From assembly GCA_021325095.1 (NCBI GenBank), contig JAJPHV010000001.1, forward strand, positions 18,925 through 82,924: 64,000 nucleotides of DNA, read 5' to 3'. The notes under the pieces were generated by a model, which was not told where the DNA came from, did no database searches, and was given only the letters and a program-made list of their open reading frames with translations. This document shows, piece by piece, positions 51,475 to 59,538 of the stretch. The stretch's first letter is position 1, and each line of letters opens with the position of its first letter. Source of the stretch: Chloroflexota bacterium. GTDB taxonomy: Bacteria; Chloroflexota; Anaerolineae; Aggregatilineales; UBA2796. A program made the translations under genes and the position numbers.

Positions 51475-51678
51475 TCACGCGCCCCGCCGTTTCCTTGCAT
51501 CGGCCCGACCAGCCTCATACCCGTTCTCATAGGCATTATCCAGCGCGATTTTCTTTTTGCGCTCAAATTCAGCAAGTTCACCCTTAAGCCATTCAATTTC
51601 CCGCTGTAGGGCTTGTTTTTCCTGGTAGCAGGCCGTCCACTTCCGTTGAAGGTGATCCAGCGTGTTTATAGTCGCCAC
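51475..51678 (-). CDS. Small coiled-coil protein
   Basis: 67 residues from GTG 51678, with GGAG upstream: a continuous charged helix (HLQRKWTACYQEKQALQREI, EWLKGELAEFERKKK) and a basic C-terminus. No family. Confidence 0.5.
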   Translation of the reverse strand: MATINTLDHLQRKWTACYQEKQALQREIEWLKGELAEFERKKKIALDNAYENGYEAGRADARKRRGA

Positions 51679-51859
51679 TGCCGTAACTCCGAATAGAACA
51701 GATATTCGACTGTAGACTACGCTAACTCTTACCGCCTGGCAAGACGGGAATTCGGTTTGAGGGTCGTTCAATTGGGGTTTGACGTTTGCTCTTATTTGGG
51801 CCTTGTTCTTTGATGGGCGTACAATTCCCGTGTGACTTACATTCGCACAGGGAGGCGTC

Positions 51860-52993
51860 ATGAGGCGCGCTTACATTGGGGTTATCTTCGGGGCTATCTT
51901 TGCAATAACTATCTTAAATGGGATCATCGTTTCGGCTCAGACCAGAACCTATCCAGTTGGAGTTGGAACGCCAGCGTCACTCACGGTACGCTCAAATTTC
52001 GGCAACCAAGCACCGGGCTTTTTGCGATTAATTGTCACTCAAGTTATCAGGGGAGAAGCGGCCTGGCTTCGAATAAAACAGACTGCCGATTACAGCAACC
52101 CCCCGCCCCCTGGAAAAGAGTTTGTGCTGATCTACTTAAAACTGGATTATTTGGACGGCCCCAACGACCTTGTGGTTCCACTTTCAATTGCCAGCTTTGA
52201 AGTCCTTAGCAATGGTGAATATGATGGGAAGTTAGCCTTTCTGTCACTCCCTAACCCTCCCGAACCTGTTTTTGGCGGTCAATCCGGTATGGACATCTTG
52301 CCGCATCAATCTACGGAGGGTTGGATTGTCAAAGAGGTATATAGCGGCGATCCAAATCCGCGATTAGTGTTTTTGCGTTCGCTTGACGGAACTGGCGGCG
52401 CGTATTTCTCAATCGCCCATACCTTTCAGATGGTTACTGAAACCCTGACCGCCAGCCCAACAGCCACCTTCACTCCAACTATTACACCGACTTATCCACC
52501 ATGCCCGCCAGTGGTAAAACCTAGTCGCACACCGCGCGTAAGCCTAACCCCTTCTATCACTCCGACGATGACTGAGACGTTGATGCCACCTCCGGCCCCA
52601 TGCGCTACGTTGACGCCTACCCTGTCACGGACGGATGTTGCGGGAACCCGCACCTTCAAGCAGACTGCAACTGCTGATGCTTTGTACGCCACACGTACCC
52701 AGATAGCCGCAGATCGGGCCGCTACTGCCGCGATTTATCAGATTACGCTGACTGCCATCGGCCCGGTAGTGACGCGCCGACCTACAGTCCAATCGCAACA
52801 GAGCACGCCCGCCCAACCGCCAGCCCCCAGCGTTGTGCCCCCACCTACCCAACCGCCAGCCGACAATCAAGGTAGTCAGTCCAGCCCTGGCAATGGAGCG
52901 ACGGCGCTATGTAACGACGGCACGTACAGCTACGCAGCGCAGCATCAGGGTGCGTGTTCTCATCATCGCGGGGTCAAGGTATTCTACAAGTAG
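51860..52993 (+). CDS. Secreted protein with DUF3761-like C-terminus
   Basis: A 377-residue protein with a signal peptide (YIGVIFGAIFAITILNGIIV) and an extracellular beta domain (LRLIVTQVIRGEAAWLRIKQ ... FVLIYLKLDYLDG) resembling DUF4352. A Pro/Thr-rich linker of over 100 residues follows. The C-terminal motif CNDGTYSYAAQHQGACSHH matches DUF3761. Excellent ribosome binding site GGGAGG. It is one of two long linker-bearing secreted proteins in the window, the other being in element B. Confidence 0.78.
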   Translation: MRRAYIGVIFGAIFAITILNGIIVSAQTRTYPVGVGTPASLTVRSNFGNQAPGFLRLIVTQVIRGEAAWLRIKQTADYSNPPPPGKEFVLIYLKLDYLDGPNDLVVPLSIASFEVLSNGEYDGKLAFLSLPNPPEPVFGGQSGMDILPHQSTEGWIVKEVYSGDPNPRLVFLRSLDGTGGAYFSIAHTFQMVTETLTASPTATFTPTITPTYPPCPPVVKPSRTPRVSLTPSITPTMTETLMPPPAPCATLTPTLSRTDVAGTRTFKQTATADALYATRTQIAADRAATAAIYQITLTAIGPVVTRRPTVQSQQSTPAQPPAPSVVPPPTQPPADNQGSQSSPGNGATALCNDGTYSYAAQHQGACSHHRGVKVFYK

Positions 52994-53003
52994 TAGCAGG
53001 CAG

Positions 53004-53034
53004 AGCGCCCCGGCGATATATCGGGGCGCTTTTC
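53004..53034 (+). terminator. Rho-independent terminator
   Basis: AGCGCCCCG pairs with CGGGGCGCT, followed by TTTCATT, 10 bases past the secreted protein gene. Confidence 0.85.
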
Positions 53035-53101
53035 ATTGCCCCTTCTGGCGTGTCTGGCGTAAAATCGGGCTGTACCTCAATCGCATGAGATGGCAGGGGC
53101 T

Positions 53102-54757
53102 ATGTCACCAAGACCAATCACTAAAAACACCCTCTTTTATGGCGATAACCTCGATATACTGCGAAATTACATCCCTGACGAAAGTGTTGACCTGATCTAC
53201 CTTGATCCGCCGTTCAATTCAGGACGTGGGTATAACGTCTTGTTTAAGGACGAAAGCGGCTATGAAAGTGAAGCGCAGATCGCCGCGTTCGAGGATACCT
53301 GGCACTGGACAGACGCGCCGGGCGGTGCTGCTGAGACATATCACGAACTGGTGACAAACGTGGGCGGTCAAGTTGGGTCAATCATCGGCGCTCTGTACCA
53401 AGCCATCGGCACTAACCAGATGATGGCTTATCTCGTGATGATGGCTATCCGGCTGGTGGAGTTACACCGCGTCCTTAAGCCGACAGGCAGCTTATATCTG
53501 CATTGCGATCCTACGGCAAGCCATTATCTTAAGATTGTTATGGATACCATTTTCGGCCCACAAAACTTCATCAATGAGATCATCTGGAAGCGCACAAGCG
53601 CTCACAATAGTGGACGAATGTTCGGCCCGGTTCATGACGTGGTATTGTCCTACTCGAAAACATCTCGTTACGTGTGGAATGTTCAATATCGACCGTTTGA
53701 TGAAAGTTATGAAAACAGCCACTATTCAAATATGGAGAATGGACGGCGATATAAGCGGCAAGACATAACTGGTGCTGGTGTCCGAAATGGTGAGACTGGA
53801 AAGCCCTGGCGTGGGATCGACCCTACACCGAAGGGCCGTCATTGGATGCGCCCGCCGTCTGAATTAGACAAGTTAGAGGCGCAAGGGCTGATTTACTGGC
53901 CCGATAAGCCCGGCGCATGGCCCTATCTGAAATTATTCTTGGATGAGCGGCCTGGTATGGCTGTTCAGGATGTTTGGGACGATATAAACCCGGTCAACCC
54001 TGTAGCAAAAGAGCGCATGGGCTGGCCCACACAAAAACCGCTTGCCCTGCTAGAGCGGATAATCAAGACTAGCAGCAACCCCGGCGATCTGGTGCTCGAT
54101 CCGTTCGCTGGTTGTGGGACTACGATTGTCGCAGCGCAAGGGTTGGGCCGTCGCTGGATCGGGATCGACATCACGGCGATGGCAACCGCCATGAACGAAT
54201 ATCGGCTCAACGATATGTACCCTGACGCGGAGTATGAGGTAATCGGCTTGCCGCAAGACATACACGATGCAAGGGGACTGGCAGCACGTAGCCGCTATCA
54301 GTTCCAATGGTGGGCATTGTCGCTGGTCAAGGCCAGGCCACAAGGTGGTGAACCGGGTAGCAGGCAGGGCAAGAAAGGCAGCGACAAAGGGATAGACGGC
54401 GTGATCAACTTCATTGATGACGCCAGCGGTAAGGCGAAACGGGTACTGGTACAGGTCAAGAGTGGTCACGTCAAAAGCGGCGATATTCGAGATTTGGTCG
54501 GCACTGTCCAGCGTGAGAAGGCCGAAATTGGCGTGTTTATCACGCTTGAACCGCCTAGCAGAGACATGTTGAAGGAAGCGGCATCAGCCGGGCTGTACGT
54601 GTCACCGTTTACCCAAAAGAAGTATCCGGCGATCCAGATATTGACCATTGAAGACCTGCTACACGGGGCTGAGGTCAAAATGCCAGCCGAACGAGGGACA
54701 TTCAAAGAAGCGCCGCGTGCTAATCCAGACGCGCCGGATCAACCGCCGTTGCTATAA
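53102..54757 (+). CDS. DNA methyltransferase fused to Mrr-like nuclease
   Basis: 551 residues from ATG 53102 (53090 also possible). The N-terminal part is a beta-class adenine/cytosine-N4 methylase: [14 protein letters not shown] (catalytic DPPF), then [14 protein letters not shown] and [19 protein letters not shown] (AdoMet site). The C-terminal 130 residues look like an Mrr_cat PD-(D/E)XK nuclease: [15 protein letters not shown], then [15 protein letters not shown] (D...QxK). Methylase and nuclease in one chain suggests a self-contained restriction-modification enzyme carried for element defence. The target is unknown. Confidence 0.86.
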   Translation: MSPRPITKNTLFYGDNLDILRNYIPDESVDLIYLDPPFNSGRGYNVLFKDESGYESEAQIAAFEDTWHWTDAPGGAAETYHELVTNVGGQVGSIIGALYQAIGTNQMMAYLVMMAIRLVELHRVLKPTGSLYLHCDPTASHYLKIVMDTIFGPQNFINEIIWKRTSAHNSGRMFGPVHDVVLSYSKTSRYVWNVQYRPFDESYENSHYSNMENGRRYKRQDITGAGVRNGETGKPWRGIDPTPKGRHWMRPPSELDKLEAQGLIYWPDKPGAWPYLKLFLDERPGMAVQDVWDDINPVNPVAKERMGWPTQKPLALLERIIKTSSNPGDLVLDPFAGCGTTIVAAQGLGRRWIGIDITAMATAMNEYRLNDMYPDAEYEVIGLPQDIHDARGLAARSRYQFQWWALSLVKARPQGGEPGSRQGKKGSDKGIDGVINFIDDASGKAKRVLVQVKSGHVKSGDIRDLVGTVQREKAEIGVFITLEPPSRDMLKEAASAGLYVSPFTQKKYPAIQILTIEDLLHGAEVKMPAERGTFKEAPRANPDAPDQPPLL

Positions 54758-54766
54758 GCGTACAAT

Positions 54767-54798
54767 GCCCGTTTTTGGCCCTAAAAACGGGCTTTCTT
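54767..54798 (+). terminator. Rho-independent terminator
   Basis: GCCCGTTTTT pairs with AAAAACGGGC around 6 bases, then TTTCTTG. It ends the methylase gene. Confidence 0.85.
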
Positions 54799-54940
54799 GC
54801 GTTGCATGATGTACGATACCTGATTTGCACTTTCACCTCATTTTGGCCCGATTTGACGGCTAAACTTGCCAAGATTTTTCGACGGCTGCACCGCTCAAGA
54901 CTGCGCATTTGAGCCAAAGCGTGCCCTGGCAACGTCAATT

Positions 54941-55002
54941 ACTCCGAAAATCTCCGAAAACTCCGATTTACTCTTGATTTTGGAGTAAAAATATGATAGA
55001 AT
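54941..55002 (+). promoter_or_regulatory. Promoter of the terminase operon with three CTCCGAAAA repeats
   Basis: -35 TTGATT (54974-54979), a 17-base spacer and -10 TAGAAT (54997-55002) form a good sigma70-type promoter. Directly upstream are three head-to-tail repeats of the type CTCCGAAAA at 54942, 54952 and 54961 (the last partial), which look like activator or repressor sites. Transcription would start near 55009, so the ATG at 55001 cannot be used. Confidence 0.65.
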
Positions 55003-55030
55003 GTTCATATGTTCATTTGTCCCCCAATGG

Positions 55031-55669
55031 ATGTCCCCCGTGAGTAACTCCGCATCAATCACACTGCCCGATGTGCCAAGACTGCCGGATGAACCGGAAC
55101 GATGGTATGCCCGTTTTTTGCGCTATGTCCAGCTTGGGCCGTCACGGTCATTGCGGGCCTTGTATCAGGCTGAAACGGGCAAGCAAGCCAAGCCAAGCGG
55201 GGCTTATCAGATTGCCTACCGCCGCTACCGCTGGCAGGAACGCGCGGCCACCTGGGACGCCTACCAGCACGAAAAGGAGCTAACCAGTTATGAGGAGCGC
55301 AACGCGGAAGCGCGGCGTATCCTCTGGAACTCTATTCAGACGCTTGGCAAGCTGTCGGAACAGATCAACGCCGAAATCGAGCAAGGTGGCCTATCGCTCG
55401 CCCGCCGAAAGGAACAGGTTGCCTTGATCGGCATGATCCACGACATCATTCACGGCGAATTCGGGGCGGTATCCCCCCGCATTGCGCCGGGCGTTGCTGT
55501 CCAGATCAACAACGTGAACGCGCAATCGCCCGGCTTTGCCGACCTCTCCGATGAACAGATAGACCGTATTCTTGCCGACCACCGTATTGCCATCCCCCCG
55601 CATGGAGAACCCCGCCTTGACGATCCCCCTACTCCGTCATCAACTGGCGGCGCTCAAAGCGCGCCGTGA
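55031..55669 (+). CDS. terS: Terminase small subunit-like protein
   Basis: A 212-residue protein. The N-terminal DNA-binding part fits phage TerS-type HTH proteins (RYVQLGPSRSLRALYQAETG; AYRRYRWQERAATWDAYQHE). A helical oligomerisation region follows, then a flexible C-terminal tail. It overlaps the large subunit start by about 67 bases. TerS selects the DNA to be packaged. ATG 55031 is chosen because it lies downstream of the predicted promoter. Confidence 0.75.
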   Translation: MSPVSNSASITLPDVPRLPDEPERWYARFLRYVQLGPSRSLRALYQAETGKQAKPSGAYQIAYRRYRWQERAATWDAYQHEKELTSYEERNAEARRILWNSIQTLGKLSEQINAEIEQGGLSLARRKEQVALIGMIHDIIHGEFGAVSPRIAPGVAVQINNVNAQSPGFADLSDEQIDRILADHRIAIPPHGEPRLDDPPTPSSTGGAQSAP

Positions 55670-57173
55670 CTTCACATCGTTCAAGTTTGCTGTCTACCGC
55701 CCGTATATCCACGCGCCGCACCTTGAACTGATTGACCGCGCCCTGATGGACGTTGCCAGGTATCTCGAAACTGGCGGCAAACAGGGCATTGGCAAGCTGC
55801 GCATTGAGCTACCGCCCCGGCACGGCAAATCCGTGACAACGGCGCGGCTGTTTGTCGCCTGGGTGTTGGGGCGCATACCCAACCTGCGTGTCATCCTCGC
55901 CAGCTATGGCGCTTCCCTGTCCGAAGGCCACAGCCGCTATGTCCGCAACCTGATCAGAGATAGCGCCTATCAATCTATTTTTCCGGGCGTTGCGCTGTCT
56001 GATGACAGCACGGCCCGCGATGCCTGGGAGTTGGCAGCGCCCCACAGTGGCGGACTGATCGCCGTTGGCGTGGGCGGGGCACTCACTGGCAAGGGCGGAC
56101 ACTTGCTGATCAGCGATGACCTGGTGAAAGGCCGCGAGGAAATATCGAGCGAGGGTCAGCGCGAAAAACTCTGGCGCTGGTACACCGATGACTATTCCAC
56201 GCGGGCCGAACCAAGCGCTGCGCAAATCGCCATCGGCACACGATGGGACGTAGACGACCCACTAGGGCGGCTTGATCTGCACGAACCGGGCCAATGGCGC
56301 GTTATCCGCTTGCCAGCATTGGCCGAAGATAACGACCCCTTAGGGCGTGAATACGGTGAGGCACTTTGGCCGGAGCGTTTCAGCGCCGAAGATTTGCAAG
56401 CCGCCCGTACTCGAATGGGTGTGTGGAGTTTCAGCGCCCTCTACCAGCAATCGCCCGTGCCAGCGGACGGCGGCATATTCCAGCGCGATAAGTTTCAGGT
56501 TATTGATAACCCGCCCTCCAATATCAAGCACAAAGTCCGCTTTTGGGACTTGGCGCTGTCTGAAAAGACCAGCGCCGATTACACCGTTGGCGTACTCATG
56601 GGTGAAACGGCGGACGGGCGTTTGATTGTGCTGGACGTGGCACGTTTCCAGGTCAATTGGGGGGACGTAACAGACCGGATTGCAGAGGTCGCGCAACTGG
56701 ACGGGCCAGGGGTACGTATCGGCGTGGAAACCGCCTACTTTCACACGCAGGCAGTCAAGCAACTGCTCAATCGGCGCGATCTGCATGGGTACTCGATCAA
56801 GGGCTATCGCCCGCACACCGATAAAGTCACCCGCGCCCTGCCGTTTTCGGCCCGCGTTGACGCGCAAATGGTGTACGTCCTGCGTCATGCCTGGTTAGAG
56901 GATTACCTGTCCGAACTGTGTTCGTTCCCAAGCGGAAAGCACGACGATATGGTTGATGCCAGCAGCAGCGCATACCTGATGCTTGAACGCAAACCGCTTG
57001 TAGCGCACGTAAGGCGCTACACCCATAGCAACCCCGACAGGCCAGAGGATGAAACGGGCCGCGTCATTGCGGTAGCAAAGCGCCGAAAAATGGGCCGAAA
57101 TGAGGAAATCCAGCGGGCGATAGAGCGCGTTCACGCGCTACGTCACCCTAAACCTGAAACCATGATCCAGTAA
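55602..57173 (+). CDS. terL: Terminase large subunit
   Basis: A 523-residue packaging motor. The ATPase part has the Walker A-like IELPPRHGKSVTTAR and Walker B HLLISDDLV. The RNase H-like nuclease part has FWDLALSEKTSADYTVGVLM (first Asp), IGVETAYFHTQAV and KHDDMVDASSSAYLM. Length and motif order are complete, so it should be functional. There is no portal or capsid gene anywhere in element C, so it would need the procapsid of another phage. Confidence 0.93.
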   Translation: MENPALTIPLLRHQLAALKARRDFTSFKFAVYRPYIHAPHLELIDRALMDVARYLETGGKQGIGKLRIELPPRHGKSVTTARLFVAWVLGRIPNLRVILASYGASLSEGHSRYVRNLIRDSAYQSIFPGVALSDDSTARDAWELAAPHSGGLIAVGVGGALTGKGGHLLISDDLVKGREEISSEGQREKLWRWYTDDYSTRAEPSAAQIAIGTRWDVDDPLGRLDLHEPGQWRVIRLPALAEDNDPLGREYGEALWPERFSAEDLQAARTRMGVWSFSALYQQSPVPADGGIFQRDKFQVIDNPPSNIKHKVRFWDLALSEKTSADYTVGVLMGETADGRLIVLDVARFQVNWGDVTDRIAEVAQLDGPGVRIGVETAYFHTQAVKQLLNRRDLHGYSIKGYRPHTDKVTRALPFSARVDAQMVYVLRHAWLEDYLSELCSFPSGKHDDMVDASSSAYLMLERKPLVAHVRRYTHSNPDRPEDETGRVIAVAKRRKMGRNEEIQRAIERVHALRHPKPETMIQ

Positions 57174-57186
57174 AGGAGAGCAATCG

Positions 57187-57513
57187 ATGGCTGAACTGCA
57201 ACCCACCGCGACCCTGCAAGAAACGCTACGCGGCGTAACCGTCTTGTTCAATGACAGCACAAACCGCCTTCATTACCCCGACGCGGAAACGGCGCGTGCA
57301 TCTCTACGGGCCGCTGGCTGGCAACCTGCCCCGGACAATCCGTATGAAATGAAGTGGCCTGTGTATGTCCCGCCAATGGCGAATGCCGCAACGGTTGAGC
57401 CGTTCGTAGCGCGCGGCAAACGCACCTGGCCGGATCAGCCCAAGCCCGCACCGCAAACCGACGAAGAATACCTCGCGGAAATCCGTCGCAGGTTCAATCT
57501 GAACAGTTTCTAG
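57187..57513 (+). CDS. Hypothetical protein after terL
   Basis: This 108-residue protein is preceded by AAAGGAG, 13 bases after terL. It has a short alpha/beta N-terminal half (LRGVTVLFNDSTNRLHYPDA) and a C-terminal Pro-rich helix. No family is recognised. It is probably in the terminase operon. Confidence 0.6.
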   Translation: MAELQPTATLQETLRGVTVLFNDSTNRLHYPDAETARASLRAAGWQPAPDNPYEMKWPVYVPPMANAATVEPFVARGKRTWPDQPKPAPQTDEEYLAEIRRRFNLNSF

Positions 57514-57535
57514 ACGCCATCCCCCGACCCTGAAC

Positions 57536-57570
57536 AGCCCGTGATAATGCCTATCACGGGCTGTTTTTGT
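57536..57570 (+). terminator. Rho-independent terminator of the terminase operon
   Basis: AGCCCGTGAT pairs with ATCACGGGCT around 7 bases, followed by GTTTTTGTT. Confidence 0.9.
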
Positions 57571-57685
57571 TCCCACTGTTCAAGTAAATAAAAGTCTTCA
57601 AGTTTCTGCAAAACGGTTGAATATATTGGCGGTCTGTGTTATACTTGCCTTGCAATGCAGGACATTGACATGCAAAGGAAGCGCC

Positions 57686-57958
57686 ATGAGCGAAAAACAG
57701 ATCACTTGGCGTCCAACCGAACTGGACGCCGCCGCTATCGAGAGCATACGCAAGCGCCATCCGTTTCTTGCCACCACAAGCGATGTCATGCGCTACGCAC
57801 TGCACATGCTCAACACCATCGAGAAGGTCGAAGGGGCCGAAACACCACTGCCTACCAAAAGCTGGACGCCGGAGCAAGTGGAAGAACTGCGCAAGATGAT
57901 CGAAGCGTCAAGACCGGAAACAAGTACGGCCCGGCTCGACAAGGACGACCCTGAGTAA
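57686..57958 (+). CDS. Small RHH-like regulator
   Basis: A 90-residue protein with AAGGAAG before ATG 57686. The start (QITWRPTELDAAAIESIRKR; TTSDVMRYALHML) resembles a ribbon-helix-helix with a strand then two helices. A role in controlling the small gene cluster or as a directionality factor is possible but not shown. Confidence 0.55.
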   Translation: MSEKQITWRPTELDAAAIESIRKRHPFLATTSDVMRYALHMLNTIEKVEGAETPLPTKSWTPEQVEELRKMIEASRPETSTARLDKDDPE

Positions 57959-57991
57959 CTTATCACATTTAGTTGAAAGGAGAGAGCAACC

Positions 57992-58276
57992 GTGTCTACG
58001 TTCCACAACGATAACCAGCCTGCGGATGATCGCGTAAGGCTTTCACACACGGCGATGAGCAAATATGCGCCAGCGGAGTATAAACGGGCGCTGGCTCTCG
58101 CTGTAAGCCTCATAGCCGATGGCGAATATAACCAGACAGACTGGTTTGAGTTGGACAGTCTGCACGGGCGCGTCAAGATCACGCTTGAAAAAGAGATCAT
58201 GGCCGAAGTGGGCGCGACAATGGTTTGGGGCGAGGACGAACCAATTTACAGCCGCGCTATGGTGTATCGCAACTAA
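57992..58276 (+). CDS. Hypothetical protein
   Basis: 94 residues from GTG 57992, with GGAGAG upstream: APAEYKRALALAVSLIADGE, then DWFELDSLHGRVKITLEKEI. Soluble. No family is recognised. Confidence 0.55.
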   Translation: MSTFHNDNQPADDRVRLSHTAMSKYAPAEYKRALALAVSLIADGEYNQTDWFELDSLHGRVKITLEKEIMAEVGATMVWGEDEPIYSRAMVYRN

Positions 58277-58361
58277 GCACAAGCGCCCCTCTCAGCCGGA
58301 AACCGAAGGGGCGCAAGGCAACCTATCACACGAGTGTATGAAAGGGTAATGGTATTTTACC

Positions 58362-59477
58362 ATGTCTGCCGATCTATCCAACATCCCCCATCTATCCGCC
58401 GAACGCTGGCAGCAAGCCCGACAGCGGGCGATTGAAACTGTGCGCGCCAGCGTACCGGAACCCGACCCCGCCCATTACGTCAGCAAGCAAGGTATCAGCG
58501 CGTTTCCGGCATGGTTCATGCGGAGCCTGATTGCGCTGCTTGTAATCGTTGCAGGCGCGGCGTTTTGGATGTCAGCCGGGAAGCAAGTTATGGCCGCTGG
58601 AATGCTGGTTGACCCTCTCAGTACGTCAGAACGGCTGACGCCGTTTTGGGGCGATGTGGCGATTGTCCTCTCCCTGGCATTCGGTGAACTTGGAGCCATC
58701 TTGTTTCAGGTTGCCGCCGCAGTATTTGAGGGCCGGGGCAAGCGGTTGACGTTCCGCCTGTTCGCCGTTCTGTGCGCGGCGCTGGCGGTCATTGCCAACG
58801 TGAGCATCACTGCTACTCATGAAATCGCCCCAATCGCCGTGTTCCAGTGGTTCATGACACTCATCCCACCTATCGCAGTCCTGGGGATCGGAATGCTCAT
58901 TGAAGGGCTTGTAATGGCCTCTCTTAAGGCGAGGGCGGAGCAACGCGCCGCATATCAAGCCGCAATGGATGAGTACCATCGCGCCCAGGCCAACCCCGAC
59001 AAACACCCTGACTTTGGCCGGACGTGGGCCAAAGCCATCTACGATGAACTGTGCCGCTACAAGCGTGACCGTGACCTCATACTGCCCCTTGTGGAACAGG
59101 ATCGGGCCGTCATGCTCCAACTGGTACAACGCGAATACGCCGACCACATGGCGTGGGAAACGTTTGATCCAACGGCTGGAAAGTCAGCGGTAAGCGCTGG
59201 AAACCCGGAAAGTGCCAGTTACCAACTTTCCAGTGGAAACCCGGAAAGTGCTGGTAAGTTGGAAAGCGGACTTTCCAGCACCAATGGTAAGCAAGTTTCC
59301 AAGCTGGATCGGATTGTCGCCTACCTCACGCAAAACCCCGACGATTACCGCTTGCCGAACCGCGCGCTGGCGGAAAAGATTGGCGACGTTTCACACGTGT
59401 TGGTTGGGCAAGCCAAGCAAGTCTACATTGCCCAAATTTCAAGCCAGAACGGGCAAGGTGAGGCGACAGCCGCTTAA
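58362..59477 (+). CDS. Four-TM protein with C-terminal winged-helix-like domain (element C)
   Basis: A 371-residue protein. Four TM helices occur between about 47 and 190 (LIALLVIVAGAAFWMSAG; VAIVLSLAFGELGAILFQVA; LFAVLCAALAVIANVSIT; IPPIAVLGIGMLIEGLVMAS). A charged region and a Ser/Gly linker follow, then a C-terminal HTH-like part (KLDRIVAYLTQNPDDYRLPN, RALAEKIGDVSHVLVGQA). A Glu within TM2 and the EGL pattern in TM4 are shared with the element B protein at 44064. It sits directly before the integrase gene. Confidence 0.65.
   Translation: MSADLSNIPHLSAERWQQARQRAIETVRASVPEPDPAHYVSKQGISAFPAWFMRSLIALLVIVAGAAFWMSAGKQVMAAGMLVDPLSTSERLTPFWGDVAIVLSLAFGELGAILFQVAAAVFEGRGKRLTFRLFAVLCAALAVIANVSITATHEIAPIAVFQWFMTLIPPIAVLGIGMLIEGLVMASLKARAEQRAAYQAAMDEYHRAQANPDKHPDFGRTWAKAIYDELCRYKRDRDLILPLVEQDRAVMLQLVQREYADHMAWETFDPTAGKSAVSAGNPESASYQLSSGNPESAGKLESGLSSTNGKQVSKLDRIVAYLTQNPDDYRLPNRALAEKIGDVSHVLVGQAKQVYIAQISSQNGQGEATAA
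59175..59310. repeat. Cluster of GGAAAGT/ACTTTCC motifs inside the TM-HTH gene
   Basis: Several copies in both orientations occur within about 130 bases, including the duplicated GGAAACCCGGAAAGTGC. They encode the low-complexity linker before the HTH. They could be binding sites, or simply repeat-built linker DNA. Confidence 0.55.
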
Positions 59478-59538
59478 AGGTACGGGAAGTCACGATAGTC
59501 GGATCAGGCCGCTAGGACGGCTAAAAACGAGGTGAACA

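Noticed and set aside
57617..57685. Longer start for the small RHH-like protein
   Set aside because: The ATG at 57686 has AAGGAAG upstream and opens the conserved-looking part; the extension is hydrophobic and has no ribosome binding site.
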